Numbered from the stretch's first letter, positions 13,501-20,801 are shown. The stretch is DNA of 21,981 nucleotides from Bacillota bacterium (GCA_023409755.1 JAEYRA010000014.1:1-21981), one strand, 5' to 3'. Numbers and translations are program-made. Notes: generated by a model from the sequence alone, not told the origin.

Positions 13501-13893
13501 TTACTCCAGCGATGCGATGATGTGCACCGGCACGTCGGGCAGCAGGGCCCGCAGCTGCCAAATGACACCCCCGTCTTCTTTGCTGTTTTGGCGTGATTCA
13601 CCCAGGATGACAGCCTGCGCGTGGTGTTCACGGGCGATGCGTGCGATGGTCTCCGCAACATTGTCGTTGCGCAGCACGCTCAGTTCCGCACCGTGCTCCT
13701 TTGCGGTGGTGAAGAGGTAGTCCAACGCCTCGCCCTCGCTGGGGTTACCCAGCAGGTTGGTGCCGTTAGCAGCCACGTGCAGAATATCGAGCGCCGCGCC
13801 GGCCTGATGGGCGAGATCGGACCCCCTTCGGATCAACCGTTCGCAGGACACCTGCCGGGTGACACAGACCAGAATGCAGCCAGTTCCGGTCAT
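13501..13893 (-). CDS. Stand-alone KdpD-type universal stress (USP) domain protein
   Basis: A 130-residue single-domain protein of the USP fold. The beginning (ILVCVTRQVSCERLIRRGSDLA) and the LGESRQN loop are like the USP domain of the KdpD osmosensor kinase rather than ordinary UspA, which has a G2xG9xG(S/T) signature. There is no kinase domain, so a nucleotide- or ligand-sensing role is possible. Its ATG at 13893 overlaps the stop of the upstream gene by four bases (ATGA), after GGAGGAGG, and its stop is 25 bases before lplA, so all three genes are probably co-expressed. Function unknown. Confidence 0.8.
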   Translation of the reverse strand: MTGTGCILVCVTRQVSCERLIRRGSDLAHQAGAALDILHVAANGTNLLGNPSEGEALDYLFTTAKEHGAELSVLRNDNVAETIARIAREHHAQAVILGESRQNSKEDGGVIWQLRALLPDVPVHIIASLE

Positions 13894-14366
13894 TTCGCCT
13901 CCTCCTCAATGCGCAAGTCCTTCACGAAATTGCCGAAGAGTTTGCAGCGAATTTTCTGCCCTGGGGCAATGGGGAGGGGGAAGCGGGACAGCTCCACATA
14001 CAGGATGCGGCCGCCGGCTTTGTCCGACTCCTCTCCAGTCAACAGGTGGACGGCACGGCAGTCCAGCCCGTCCTTGTGGGCGGTTTCTTCCTCAATGCTA
14101 CCAATTTCACCGGCAATCTCGTGTTCCGTACCGATGACAAGATCGCGCAGGAAACGCCGCCAGATGATGATCCTGATTCCGAATAAGCCCCACAAAAAAA
14201 CTGAACCGGCGGCCAGCACAAAGGTGGAAAGAACGTTGAGCCACACCAGTCGGGTGGTCAGCGCCATCACCAGCAATGCCACGCAAAGCACGGCAAACAC
14301 GGTGTACCCAATGAGGAAAATGAGAAAGGCACGCTTTGCCTTGTCAGTATCTGTTTGTGTGTACAT
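13890..14366 (-). CDS. Two-TM membrane protein with a soluble C-terminal beta domain, unknown function
   Basis: A 158-residue protein with a short charged N-terminus, two membrane helices at ~11-34 and ~41-66 (FLIFLIGYTVFAVLCVALLV and VLSTFVLAAGSVFLWGLFGI), then a cytoplasmic or extracytoplasmic domain of ~85 residues rich in strands (CRAVHLLTGEE, ILYVELSRFPLPIAPGQKIRCKLFGNFVKDLRI). The latter could be an OB- or NfeD-like barrel, but no family is firmly recognised. The ATG at 14366 has GGAGG nine bases upstream; the frame extends 18 codons further with no site and runs into the promoter. First gene of the operon with the USP protein and lplA. Confidence 0.8.
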   Translation of the reverse strand: MYTQTDTDKAKRAFLIFLIGYTVFAVLCVALLVMALTTRLVWLNVLSTFVLAAGSVFLWGLFGIRIIIWRRFLRDLVIGTEHEIAGEIGSIEEETAHKDGLDCRAVHLLTGEESDKAGGRILYVELSRFPLPIAPGQKIRCKLFGNFVKDLRIEEEAK

Positions 14367-14390
14367 GAGTAAAGCCCTCCAGACCCCTCC

Positions 14391-14419
14391 ATTATACCCG
14401 ACCATCCGGTAACAGTCCA
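14391..14419 (-). promoter_or_regulatory. Promoter of the membrane protein-USP-lplA operon
   Basis: TGGACT (14414-14419), 17-bp spacer, TATAAT (14391-14396), a perfect -10. Start expected near 14384, only ~18 nt before the ATG, with GGAGG inside that leader. Confidence 0.75.
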
Positions 14420-14448
14420 TGGGAAAGCGGCGGGAATGGCCGGCGGCT

Positions 14449-15618
14449 TTAGCTTTTGACCGACCGGGAGTCTGTCAAGTTGCTGTTCCGGTAAGTCTCT
14501 TTGCTCTTGTACATCAGGCTGTCCAACAGGCGAAGATAGTGATCAGCAGAAGGGGTGCTCTGCGGGTCATAAAGTGCGTAACCCATGCTTACGGACAGGG
14601 GTATGGTGGGTTGTTCGCAATTGTTGTAGCTGATCAATGCATCGGAAATGCGGTTCACCACTTCTTGCAGGCAATGGTCGCTGGGGCAATCCTGCAGCAA
14701 CAGCACAAACTCGTCCCCGCCGTACCGGGCGATGAAGTCATTGCGCCGCAGGCAGCTTTGCAGGATGCGCACGGTGCTGCACAGCGCGGCATCTCCCTCC
14801 GGGTGTCCAAGGGTGTCGTTGATGGTCTTGAAGTTGTCCACGTCCAGAAGGATGGCGGCAAACGGATGCTCCAAAGCGTTCTCCACCCGGTAGGCCAGGT
14901 ATCGGTCAAGCTGCCTTCGATTGTATACGCCCGTCAGGTGGTCGATCTGCAGCAGTTGGTTCTGCATGTTGAGCTGCACCAGGAGCAGTCCAAGTGTGAT
15001 GCACGGCCAAATGGTCAACACGCCATAGTGATAGTACTGCATGACCATGCCGACCATTGGCAGCAGGGTGAACGAAATCATGGTGAACAAATGGCCGCGC
15101 TTCACTTGCTTGCGATGCAGCACAAGGTGTAGAAAGCTAGTGAGCAACGAGAAGTAGGACAGAATGGTATGGACGGGGAGGTAGGGCCCTCGGTGGTAGT
15201 AACCAAACTCGTCGATGGAGTAAAACCAACCAGTCCACAGATTCATGGTAACCAGGATTAGGTTAGTGACGATGATGGGCTGCAACCACAGCAGCCATCG
15301 TTTTGCGGGCGAGGGATGATTTGTGTTGGTGCGGAGGATGACGTAGTACAGCCAAAACAACCCGACAAGCGGGTCGAGCGTATACCCAAGCCAGTTGACG
15401 GCATGGGCGGCCAGTATGGCATTGGGAGTGTTGATGCCATTGAGCAGCACGCTGACGATGTCAAGACCGGTCTGGAGCAGCACGCACTCCAAAAGCAACA
15501 GATAGGCACGCGTGTATCCGATTCGCTCATGACGATGGAATCCATGATTCAGGCGAATCATCAGCAATATGAGGAAGGAAAATACTTCAATGTCAATCTT
15601 TATGTATGCAGTCAGCAT
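14449..15618 (-). CDS. Membrane diguanylate cyclase (GGDEF)
   Basis: Makes c-di-GMP from two GTP. About 389 residues. The N-terminal ~220 residues hold about seven hydrophobic helices (for example IEVFSFLILLMI and WLGYTLDPLVGLFWLYYVIL), a sensor of unknown ligand. The GGDEF domain starts near DHLTGVYNRRQLD; the active site YGGDEF is intact (GGDEF 300-304), and RRND at 291-294 is a complete inhibitory I-site RxxD at the canonical five-residue distance. The ATG at 15618 is taken; a GTG at 15651 is an alternative, and neither has a strong Shine-Dalgarno. Single gene with its own promoter and the neighbouring gene's terminator upstream. The 3' end lies 55 bp past the promoter of the next operon. 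Confidence 0.95.
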   Translation of the reverse strand: MLTAYIKIDIEVFSFLILLMIRLNHGFHRHERIGYTRAYLLLLECVLLQTGLDIVSVLLNGINTPNAILAAHAVNWLGYTLDPLVGLFWLYYVILRTNTNHPSPAKRWLLWLQPIIVTNLILVTMNLWTGWFYSIDEFGYYHRGPYLPVHTILSYFSLLTSFLHLVLHRKQVKRGHLFTMISFTLLPMVGMVMQYYHYGVLTIWPCITLGLLLVQLNMQNQLLQIDHLTGVYNRRQLDRYLAYRVENALEHPFAAILLDVDNFKTINDTLGHPEGDAALCSTVRILQSCLRRNDFIARYGGDEFVLLLQDCPSDHCLQEVVNRISDALISYNNCEQPTIPLSVSMGYALYDPQSTPSADHYLRLLDSLMYKSKETYRNSNLTDSRSVKS

Positions 15619-15669
15619 TATTAACCCTATCTGGCCGCGTTTTAGGTTCACTACCCTACGGTTGGAATG

Positions 15670-15698
15670 ATTGTATACACTTCTGATTCGCCTGTCAA
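15670..15698 (-). promoter_or_regulatory. Promoter of the diguanylate cyclase
   Basis: Perfect -35 TTGACA (15693-15698), 17-bp spacer, TACAAT (15670-15675). Start expected near 15663. Confidence 0.85.
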
Positions 15699-15719
15699 AT
15701 GCAGGCAGAAGTGCGACAA

Positions 15720-15758
15720 CGAAAGCGGCTGCCCGTCACAAAGAGACAGGAAGCCGCT
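15720..15758 (-). terminator. Terminator of the 4Fe-4S protein gene
   Basis: AGCGGCT (minus strand, 15758-15752) pairs with AGCCGCT (15730-15724), extended inward by TCCTGTC/GACGGGC with one mismatch and one wobble. The U-tract TTTCGTT is short. It lies 29 bases after the stop. Confidence 0.65.
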
Positions 15759-15786
15759 AAGCGCTTGATGGTTGGTACAGAATTCG

Positions 15787-16512
15787 TTACTCCAGTACGT
15801 CACCGTTGACGTCGATGGTCACAATCTGCCAGGGGATCATCACGCCGGCATCGGCCATGGCCCGCTTGGCTGCCTGTGCGATGCCGCCGCAGCAGGGCAC
15901 CGACATGCGCAGGATGGTGAGGGACTGGATGTCGTTCTGGCGGAAGATGTCGGCTAGCTTCTCGCTGTAATCCACATCATCCAGCTTCGGGCAGCCGATG
16001 AGGGTAATTCGGTTGCGCATCCAACGGCTGTGGACATTGGCGTTGGCAAAGGCCGTACAGTCCGCAGCAATGAGCAGGTTGGCACCCTGCAGATAAGGTG
16101 CATTGACCGGCACCAGGCGGATCTGGCAGGGCCACTGGCGCAGGGCCGATGGTCGTTCGCCGGCGGCCGGTTCCTCCGCCTTGGGTGCGGCCGGCGCGTC
16201 AAAGGTGCGCAGCCGCGAGCCCGGGCAGCCGCCGCCGTGGATGTGCTGGACGGGTGCGGGGGCTGGCGCTGTCTTGGTAGTCATGTGCTGGGCCACGGCG
16301 GTCTCGTCAAAGGCTGCGGCCTCCCGTTCCTCCATGGTGATGGCCCCGGTGGGGCAGTGGGGCAGGCAGGCCCCAAGGCCGTCGCAATAGCTTTCGCTCA
16401 CCAAGCGGGCCTTCCCATCGATCATCTGGATGGCGCCTTCGTGGCAGGCCGAGGCGCACACCCCGCAGCCGTTGCATTTCTCTTCGTCTATCACAATAAT
16501 GTTGCGCTTCAT
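15787..16512 (-). CDS. 4Fe-4S ferredoxin-type protein with a divergent second cluster
   Basis: A 241-residue cytoplasmic iron-sulphur protein. The first cluster motif is canonical (C13-x2-C16-x2-C19-x3-C23). The second reads C43-DGLGA-C49-LPH-C53-P, with Leu46 where a fourth cysteine is expected. A Pro/Ala linker holds HGGGCPG (about residue 90), and a C-terminal domain of ~120 residues contains ADCTAFAN, IGCPKLDD and SVPCCGGI. These extra cysteines may bind another cluster or metal. This architecture is widespread in anaerobic Firmicutes, where the function is not established; a redox sensing or electron-transfer role is a guess. The ATG at 16512 is seven bases after GGAGG; an ATG at 16518 is only one base away from it. 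Confidence 0.88.
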   Translation of the reverse strand: MKRNIIVIDEEKCNGCGVCASACHEGAIQMIDGKARLVSESYCDGLGACLPHCPTGAITMEEREAAAFDETAVAQHMTTKTAPAPAPVQHIHGGGCPGSRLRTFDAPAAPKAEEPAAGERPSALRQWPCQIRLVPVNAPYLQGANLLIAADCTAFANANVHSRWMRNRITLIGCPKLDDVDYSEKLADIFRQNDIQSLTILRMSVPCCGGIAQAAKRAMADAGVMIPWQIVTIDVNGDVLE

Positions 16513-16560
16513 GTTCATTCCTCCGTCGTTACTTTCGATGGTGTCATTGTAACGGACCGA

Positions 16561-16572
16561 GAATGAACATTC
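16561..16572. promoter_or_regulatory. Palindrome GAATG-AA-CATTC upstream of the 4Fe-4S gene
   Basis: Perfect 5-bp arms. On the minus strand it lies just upstream of TACAAT (within 16549-16556 region), where a -35 would be. An inverted copy of GAATGAACAT occurs at 16511-16520 at the start codon. An operator is possible; no regulator is nearby. Confidence 0.3.
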
Positions 16573-16616
16573 CGTATCCGATGTTACGATTTTCTATGTT
16601 TTTGAATTGAACTGGA

Positions 16617-18185
16617 TTATTCACCTTCGGCTTGCGAGTCAGTGCCGTTCTCGTCAGGGTCCACGTAGTTCCATTCCGCATTGGGCGAATATGCAATGCC
16701 GTGCTGTGCCAAAACGGCCTGCCCGCGCCACCGTGCCAGCGTTGCCGTTTCCCACTGGGTTTGGGTGCGGATGCCGGCACCGGCGGCGAGCGCCGCCCGC
16801 ACCTCTTTGGCTACATCGGTATCCTGGTCGTCCAGCAGCAGTGCCAGGTAGGGAATGGCCGAGTCCGACAGGTTGTACAGCGTTTCTATGTCGACGGCAT
16901 TGGTCTGCCCGCGCTGGTAGGCCGCCACGTTGTACTGGGCAATGCGGGCGTCCATGTCCGCCAGGTTGAGCGCTAGGTACCAGCCGACGAAGAACGCTGC
17001 ACAGAAGCGCAGCAGCCGGAACGACGGACGGTACAGCTTGATGCCAAGCGCCACAAAAAAGACCGCGCACAGCACAATGAACCAGGTGACGTATACACGC
17101 AGCTGGGTCAGCCCGTAGGCATCCATGTAGAGCGCCATCTTGGCCAGCTCTGAGGCGCACAGCAGCAGTGTCAGCGCCACCAGTGCCGTCTCCATCGCCG
17201 TGAGGAAACGCCTCCCGGCACCTTCTCGCCGGCTCAGCACAAACGACAAACCCAGTACGATAAGGTTGAGCACGATGACGACGACCAGCTCACCAAAACC
17301 CCGACGGGCGTAGTCGGCGTAGGTGAACCCCACAGGCAGGAGGCTGCGGAAGGCGCCAAACAGATACCCGAACTGCACGAGGATGAACAGGAGGTAGGCG
17401 GCATTGACGAGTGCCATGGCGGTGCCAAAAAGGCGCGCGTCGGCGACCCGTGTTTTGCGCGGCTGCGCAAGGGTGTTGCTCACCCGGCCATGCCGCAGGG
17501 CATAGAGCAGGCCAAAGAGCGGAACCGTGAGCAGTAAGCTGGCGATCACAAAACCGAAGTGCTCACTCCAATGGAAATTGGCCAAGAGATTCTGCGCCAC
17601 CCGGCTCAGTAGGGCATCGGCACTGACCAGCAGCAGCCCCACGATGAGCAGCAGCGGCAAACCAATGGCCAGGCCATAGATCACCGGCAGATACTCCTTG
17701 TGTTGCCCGTTCTTCATGCGGTGGCCCAGCACCGCAAACGGCGCAGGCACATTGACCAGGGGCAGCACCACCACGGCGTTGAGCGCATCCAGCAGGGTGC
17801 CCGCCGACGCGCGTGGGTATAGGCGGTTGCCCGTCATGGCAGTGAGGTGGAGCCCCACCAACACCACCAGCAACGGGAAGTTCAGGAATTGCAGCACCGG
17901 ATTGTCAAAGAGCCCGTAGCAGGCCGTCAGCAGCGCGATGGACGCCGGCAAAACCCAGCCACCCTGCAGCCCACCGGGGCGGCGAGAAAGGTACCACAGT
18001 GCCGCGGCATAGAAGAGCACCACCACCGCCACCATGGAAAGCCCCACGCCCACGCGAAGGACCGTCTCCGCCGCGAAGAGCGCCACCCCAAACACCAACA
18101 GAATGAACAGGCGGTCACGGCCATCGCTCAGGCTGGCGGGGGGCATGCTGCCAATGGATGATACCTCAAAAGGTGTTCCTTGCAT
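16617..18185 (-). CDS. DUF4173 polytopic membrane protein
   Basis: A 522-residue protein with about 11-12 hydrophobic helices between residues ~25 and ~400 and a soluble tail of ~110 residues. The mid-protein stretch VGFTYADYARRGFGELVVV is the hallmark of the DUF4173 family, whose function is unknown and which is sometimes found near two-component systems. The tail (LADMDARIAQYNVAAYQRG onward, ending in acidic residues) is also family-typical. The ATG at 18185 follows AGGTGATG. It is a single gene with its own promoter; the tail ends just before the 4Fe-4S gene's upstream region. Confidence 0.9.
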   Translation of the reverse strand: MQGTPFEVSSIGSMPPASLSDGRDRLFILLVFGVALFAAETVLRVGVGLSMVAVVVLFYAAALWYLSRRPGGLQGGWVLPASIALLTACYGLFDNPVLQFLNFPLLVVLVGLHLTAMTGNRLYPRASAGTLLDALNAVVVLPLVNVPAPFAVLGHRMKNGQHKEYLPVIYGLAIGLPLLLIVGLLLVSADALLSRVAQNLLANFHWSEHFGFVIASLLLTVPLFGLLYALRHGRVSNTLAQPRKTRVADARLFGTAMALVNAAYLLFILVQFGYLFGAFRSLLPVGFTYADYARRGFGELVVVIVLNLIVLGLSFVLSRREGAGRRFLTAMETALVALTLLLCASELAKMALYMDAYGLTQLRVYVTWFIVLCAVFFVALGIKLYRPSFRLLRFCAAFFVGWYLALNLADMDARIAQYNVAAYQRGQTNAVDIETLYNLSDSAIPYLALLLDDQDTDVAKEVRAALAAGAGIRTQTQWETATLARWRGQAVLAQHGIAYSPNAEWNYVDPDENGTDSQAEGE

Positions 18186-18240
18186 GTCATCACCTCATTC
18201 TTGGTTTGGCCGACCGGCACGCCGACCTTTTCTCGGCCCC

Positions 18241-18269
18241 ATCATAGCACGGCAACCGAATGGAAGCAA
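18241..18269 (-). promoter_or_regulatory. Promoter of the DUF4173 gene
   Basis: TTGCTT (18264-18269), 17-bp spacer, TATGAT (18241-18246) with an extended -10 (TGC). Directly upstream is an AT-rich stretch. Confidence 0.7.
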
Positions 18270-18276
18270 TAAAAAT

Positions 18277-18293
18277 TTATTGAAAATCAATAA
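18277..18293. promoter_or_regulatory. AT-rich palindrome TTATTGA-AAA-TCAATAA upstream of the DUF4173 promoter
   Basis: Perfect 7-bp arms around AAA, 7 bp upstream of the -35. A second, overlapping palindrome AATAAA-AA-TTTATT (18268-18281) covers the same tract. It could be an UP element or a repressor/activator site. Region 18294-18403 between this and the next terminator holds no gene that can be supported. Confidence 0.4.
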
Positions 18294-18403
18294 GCAGCCT
18301 GTTGCTTCGCTCTTGATCGGAGATTTGGCCGCATGTCCTGGGCTGGGGCTTGGAGGCGTGTGAGCGGAGGCTCCCTGGCGCCGCATTGCGGTTCTCACGC
18401 CAA

Positions 18404-18435
18404 AAGAAAAAGAACCCGGCGACAGGTGCGCCGGG
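18404..18435 (-). terminator. Terminator of the PHP/dehydrogenase operon
   Basis: On the minus strand CCCGGCG-N7-CGCCGGG (18435-18415) is followed by TTCTTTTTCTTTT (18414-18402), 41 bases after the stop codon. Confidence 0.9.
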
Positions 18436-18476
18436 CAATGGGTTCGCAGGTTTGTCATTCGTGGCTTGCGAAGCAA

Positions 18477-19436
18477 TCAGTACAGGTGAACCTTGTCCAC
18501 CGCACCGGGCAGTGGCTCCCCGGCAGCCCAGGCTGCAAGGTTTTCGGCGAACCACTCGGCAAGGCGGCGTTCCCAGTGGGGGGCCGTTGGGCCGGAGATG
18601 TGCGGCGTGATGATGACACCCGGCAGCTGCCACAGGCGGTGTTCCGGCGGAAGCGGTTCGGGGTTCGTCACGTCAAGCCCTGCGCCGCCCAGGTGGCCGC
18701 CCTCGATGAGGTCGGCCAGCGCCTCGTGGTCGACGATGGAGCCGCGTCCGATGTTGACTAGGCAGGCACCGGGCTTCATGCGGGTGAGCCGCTCCCGGTG
18801 GAACAACCCTTGTGTGGCGGGGGAGCCGGGCAGGCAGATAGCAACATGGTCGCTGCGGCTAACAAGTTCGTCAAGCCCGGCTTCGCCGTAGAGCAACTCG
18901 TGCACGTTCGCTGGCCGCTCAACAGGTGTGCGCTTGAACGCCAGCGTGGTGCAGGCAAAGGGGGGAAGCAGGGCGGCCAGGTGACTGCCGATGTCACCGT
19001 ATCCCACGATGCCCACGGTGGAACCATGGAACTCCCGGCAGCGGGGCACACCGCCCCAGCGGCCGGCGGGCATGTTGCGCACGCTGTGCCCAATGCGGTG
19101 CGAGAGTGCCAGCATCAGCGCCAGCAAGTGCTCGGCAATGGGGATGCCATAGACTCCCGCGCTGTTGGAGACGGGCAATGCCCGGCCATAGAGCCGTATG
19201 GCTTCGGGCAGGATGTGGTCGATACCGGCGCTGGCTGAGTGGATGTATTTGATGTTCGTAAGTTTGGGCAGCCACGCCGGGTCAATGTGCCCCATCAGCA
19301 CGTCGGCCCAGGCCAGCTGCTCGTCGGTGGGGGTTTCCTTGCGGGCGAGCATGTGAAAGTGAAACCGGGGAAACCGTTCCCGCAGTTTCGCCAGGTTTTC
19401 TTCGTAGAGGTGCAGGGTAATGAGCACGTTCGGCAT
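18477..19436 (-). CDS. D-isomer-specific 2-hydroxyacid dehydrogenase family protein
   Basis: NAD(P)-dependent oxidoreductase of 319 residues, usual for this family. The nucleotide-binding fold holds G145-x-G147-x2-G150 (VGIVGYGDIGSHLA); catalytic Arg231 in NIGRGSIVD, Glu260 in DVTNPEPLP and His279 in ITPHISG are all present. The absence of a typical acidic residue in the usual NADH position (AFKRTPVE) may point to NADPH, as in GhrA/YPL113-like members. The keto-acid substrate cannot be assigned. The ATG at 19436 follows AAAGGA by six bases; 11 bases separate it from the PHP gene upstream, so the two form an operon. Confidence 0.92.
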   Translation of the reverse strand: MPNVLITLHLYEENLAKLRERFPRFHFHMLARKETPTDEQLAWADVLMGHIDPAWLPKLTNIKYIHSASAGIDHILPEAIRLYGRALPVSNSAGVYGIPIAEHLLALMLALSHRIGHSVRNMPAGRWGGVPRCREFHGSTVGIVGYGDIGSHLAALLPPFACTTLAFKRTPVERPANVHELLYGEAGLDELVSRSDHVAICLPGSPATQGLFHRERLTRMKPGACLVNIGRGSIVDHEALADLIEGGHLGGAGLDVTNPEPLPPEHRLWQLPGVIITPHISGPTAPHWERRLAEWFAENLAAWAAGEPLPGAVDKVHLY

Positions 19437-19447
19437 GGGGTTTCCTT

Positions 19448-20233
19448 TCAGATCGGGTGGAAGATCGGCTTCAAACGATGGTAGACCGCCAGGTGCCGGA
19501 ACCCGGCCTGCCGGGCAACCTCCTCGGCGTCGTCAATCCACCGCCCGACAAAGTCGGTGGTGTGGGCGTCACTGCCGATGGTCAGAATCTCGCCGCCCAG
19601 CTCACGGTAGCGTCTGGCAATGTCGAGGTCGGGCAAAATGCCGGCGTTGTTCTTCCGACCGGAGGTGTTCAGTTCCATGCCATACCCCTTGCTGACAATG
19701 AGCCGCAGCACTTCGTCCAGCAGGTCGGCATAGTCGGCGTACCGCAGGGTATTATCGGGGTAGGGGGCGAACTTTGACACATAGGTGATGTGGCCGATGA
19801 CAAAGTGGCCCTCCACCCAGCGGAGCATGTCGATGAGGTGGTACAGATGTTTTTCATAGCCCTGCCGCTGGGTGAGCCCCTGGAAGAACGCGGGGTCGTA
19901 GGGGTCCACATCATCCACATAGTGCAGCGACAGCAGCGGGTAATCGAGATCCAGCCGCTCGGGCAGCGTCTGCATGCGTTCCCACGTCTCAGAGCGGTAG
20001 TCGAGCTCCAGCCCCCGGGCAATGGTCAGCGCCGGGTGTTGGGCCCGGCATCGCTCGATCTCCTCCAGGTAGACGGCAAAGTTGGGGATGCGGAACGTCT
20101 CCAGGGCGATGTCGTGGTGGTCGGTGATGGCGATGTGGCGCAAGCCGCAGGCCTCGGCGGTTCGGCACACGTCTTCCATGGGCGTTGTGCTGTCGCCAGA
20201 GAACGAACTGTGCAAATGATAATCCATAAACAT
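19448..20233 (-). CDS. PHP-family phosphatase, histidinol-phosphatase-like (HisJ-type)
   Basis: A 261-residue metal-dependent phosphoesterase. The trinuclear metal site can be traced: H6-x-H8 (DYHLHSS), D38-H-H40 (ITDHHD), Glu76 (GLELDYR), His104 (SLHYVDD), then IGHITY and GSDAH near the end. This is the pattern of the HisJ/PHP family, and IVSKGYGMELNTSG fits histidinol-phosphatases. No other histidine-biosynthesis gene is in the window, so a different sugar or amino-alcohol phosphate is possible. The ATG at 20233 follows AGGAGG by seven bases; a TTG two codons earlier is unlikely. First gene of the operon. Confidence 0.88.
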   Translation of the reverse strand: MFMDYHLHSSFSGDSTTPMEDVCRTAEACGLRHIAITDHHDIALETFRIPNFAVYLEEIERCRAQHPALTIARGLELDYRSETWERMQTLPERLDLDYPLLSLHYVDDVDPYDPAFFQGLTQRQGYEKHLYHLIDMLRWVEGHFVIGHITYVSKFAPYPDNTLRYADYADLLDEVLRLIVSKGYGMELNTSGRKNNAGILPDLDIARRYRELGGEILTIGSDAHTTDFVGRWIDDAEEVARQAGFRHLAVYHRLKPIFHPI

Positions 20234-20295
20234 GGGCAACCCTCCTGGGAGTCGCGCATTGGGGCGGCAGGCAATCCGCCGTCGTTGGGGCCATT

Positions 20296-20324
20296 AGTAT
20301 AGCACATACCCAAGCGTTTTACTA
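20296..20324 (-). promoter_or_regulatory. Promoter of the PHP/dehydrogenase operon
   Basis: TATACT (20296-20301) preceded by TGTGC, the extended -10 form (TRTGn). The -35 at 17 bp is TAGTAA (20319-20324), weak. The -35 lies in the spacer of an inverted repeat (next entry). Confidence 0.65.
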
Positions 20325-20329
20325 CGCTT
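20312..20329. promoter_or_regulatory. Inverted repeat AAGCGT-N6-ACGCTT over the PHP promoter -35
   Basis: Perfect 6-bp arms at 20312-20317 and 20324-20329, six bases apart, enclosing the -35. It ends just past the stop codon of the 20337-20780 gene. No U-tract follows on either strand, so an operator fits better than a terminator. Confidence 0.4.
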
Positions 20330-20336
20330 TAATGGG

Positions 20337-20780
20337 TTAGAGCGACTGAGACTGGGAAACGCGCCAGGCGCGGTTGCGGCTGTGGGAGAGGGTGACCAGG
20401 CTCCCTGCCGCACAGACGACGATGGCGCTGTCCTGTCCATAAAATCCCAGAAGTTGTGTCAACCAAGAGGGGATGGCGATGGGCACAAGCGGTTGGGCCA
20501 GCGCCCACAGTGCAGGCAGCACAAAGAGCACCCAGGAGACGAGCCGCGCGGCAGCGGCCGGCCCACGCAGATGGCTCCGGAGCCACAGGTACCCCACAAT
20601 GTAGGCTCCCCCGGTCAGCCCCGTCAGCAGCAGCACCGCCCCGTTTCCCCAGTAGAGCCCGGCACCCGACAGCCCCAGCGCGTGCAGAACGACGCTGCTC
20701 TGGGCCTCCAGCTCGCCGTTGGCGCCGATATAGAGGAGCATCCACAAAGCGGACAACAACAGGATCTGCCACTTTTTCAT
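20337..20780 (-). CDS. Small polytopic membrane protein, unknown function
   Basis: A 147-residue protein with four likely membrane helices (about residues 4-20, 44-66, 78-98 and 104-128) and a short Ser/Gln-rich tail (SQSQSL). The N-terminus MKKWQILLLSALWMLLYIG could be a signal anchor. No family motif is recognised. The ATG at 20780 is nine bases after AAGGAG. It has its own promoter and may read through into the PHP gene. A longer frame at 20329-20790 in another phase is a shadow. Confidence 0.7.
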   Translation of the reverse strand: MKKWQILLLSALWMLLYIGANGELEAQSSVVLHALGLSGAGLYWGNGAVLLLTGLTGGAYIVGYLWLRSHLRGPAAAARLVSWVLFVLPALWALAQPLVPIAIPSWLTQLLGFYGQDSAIVVCAAGSLVTLSHSRNRAWRVSQSQSL

Positions 20781-20801
20781 TGCGCGTCACTCCTTGCGCT
20801 C

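Noticed and set aside
13499..13661. Extension of lplA upstream to a 390-residue protein
   Set aside because: The extra 62 codons overlap the USP gene in another frame and lack a start context; the ATG at 13475 has a fitting Shine-Dalgarno.
20312..20329. Terminator for the 20337-20780 gene
   Set aside because: The stem is weak and no U-tract follows; it overlaps the downstream promoter, so an operator reading is preferred.
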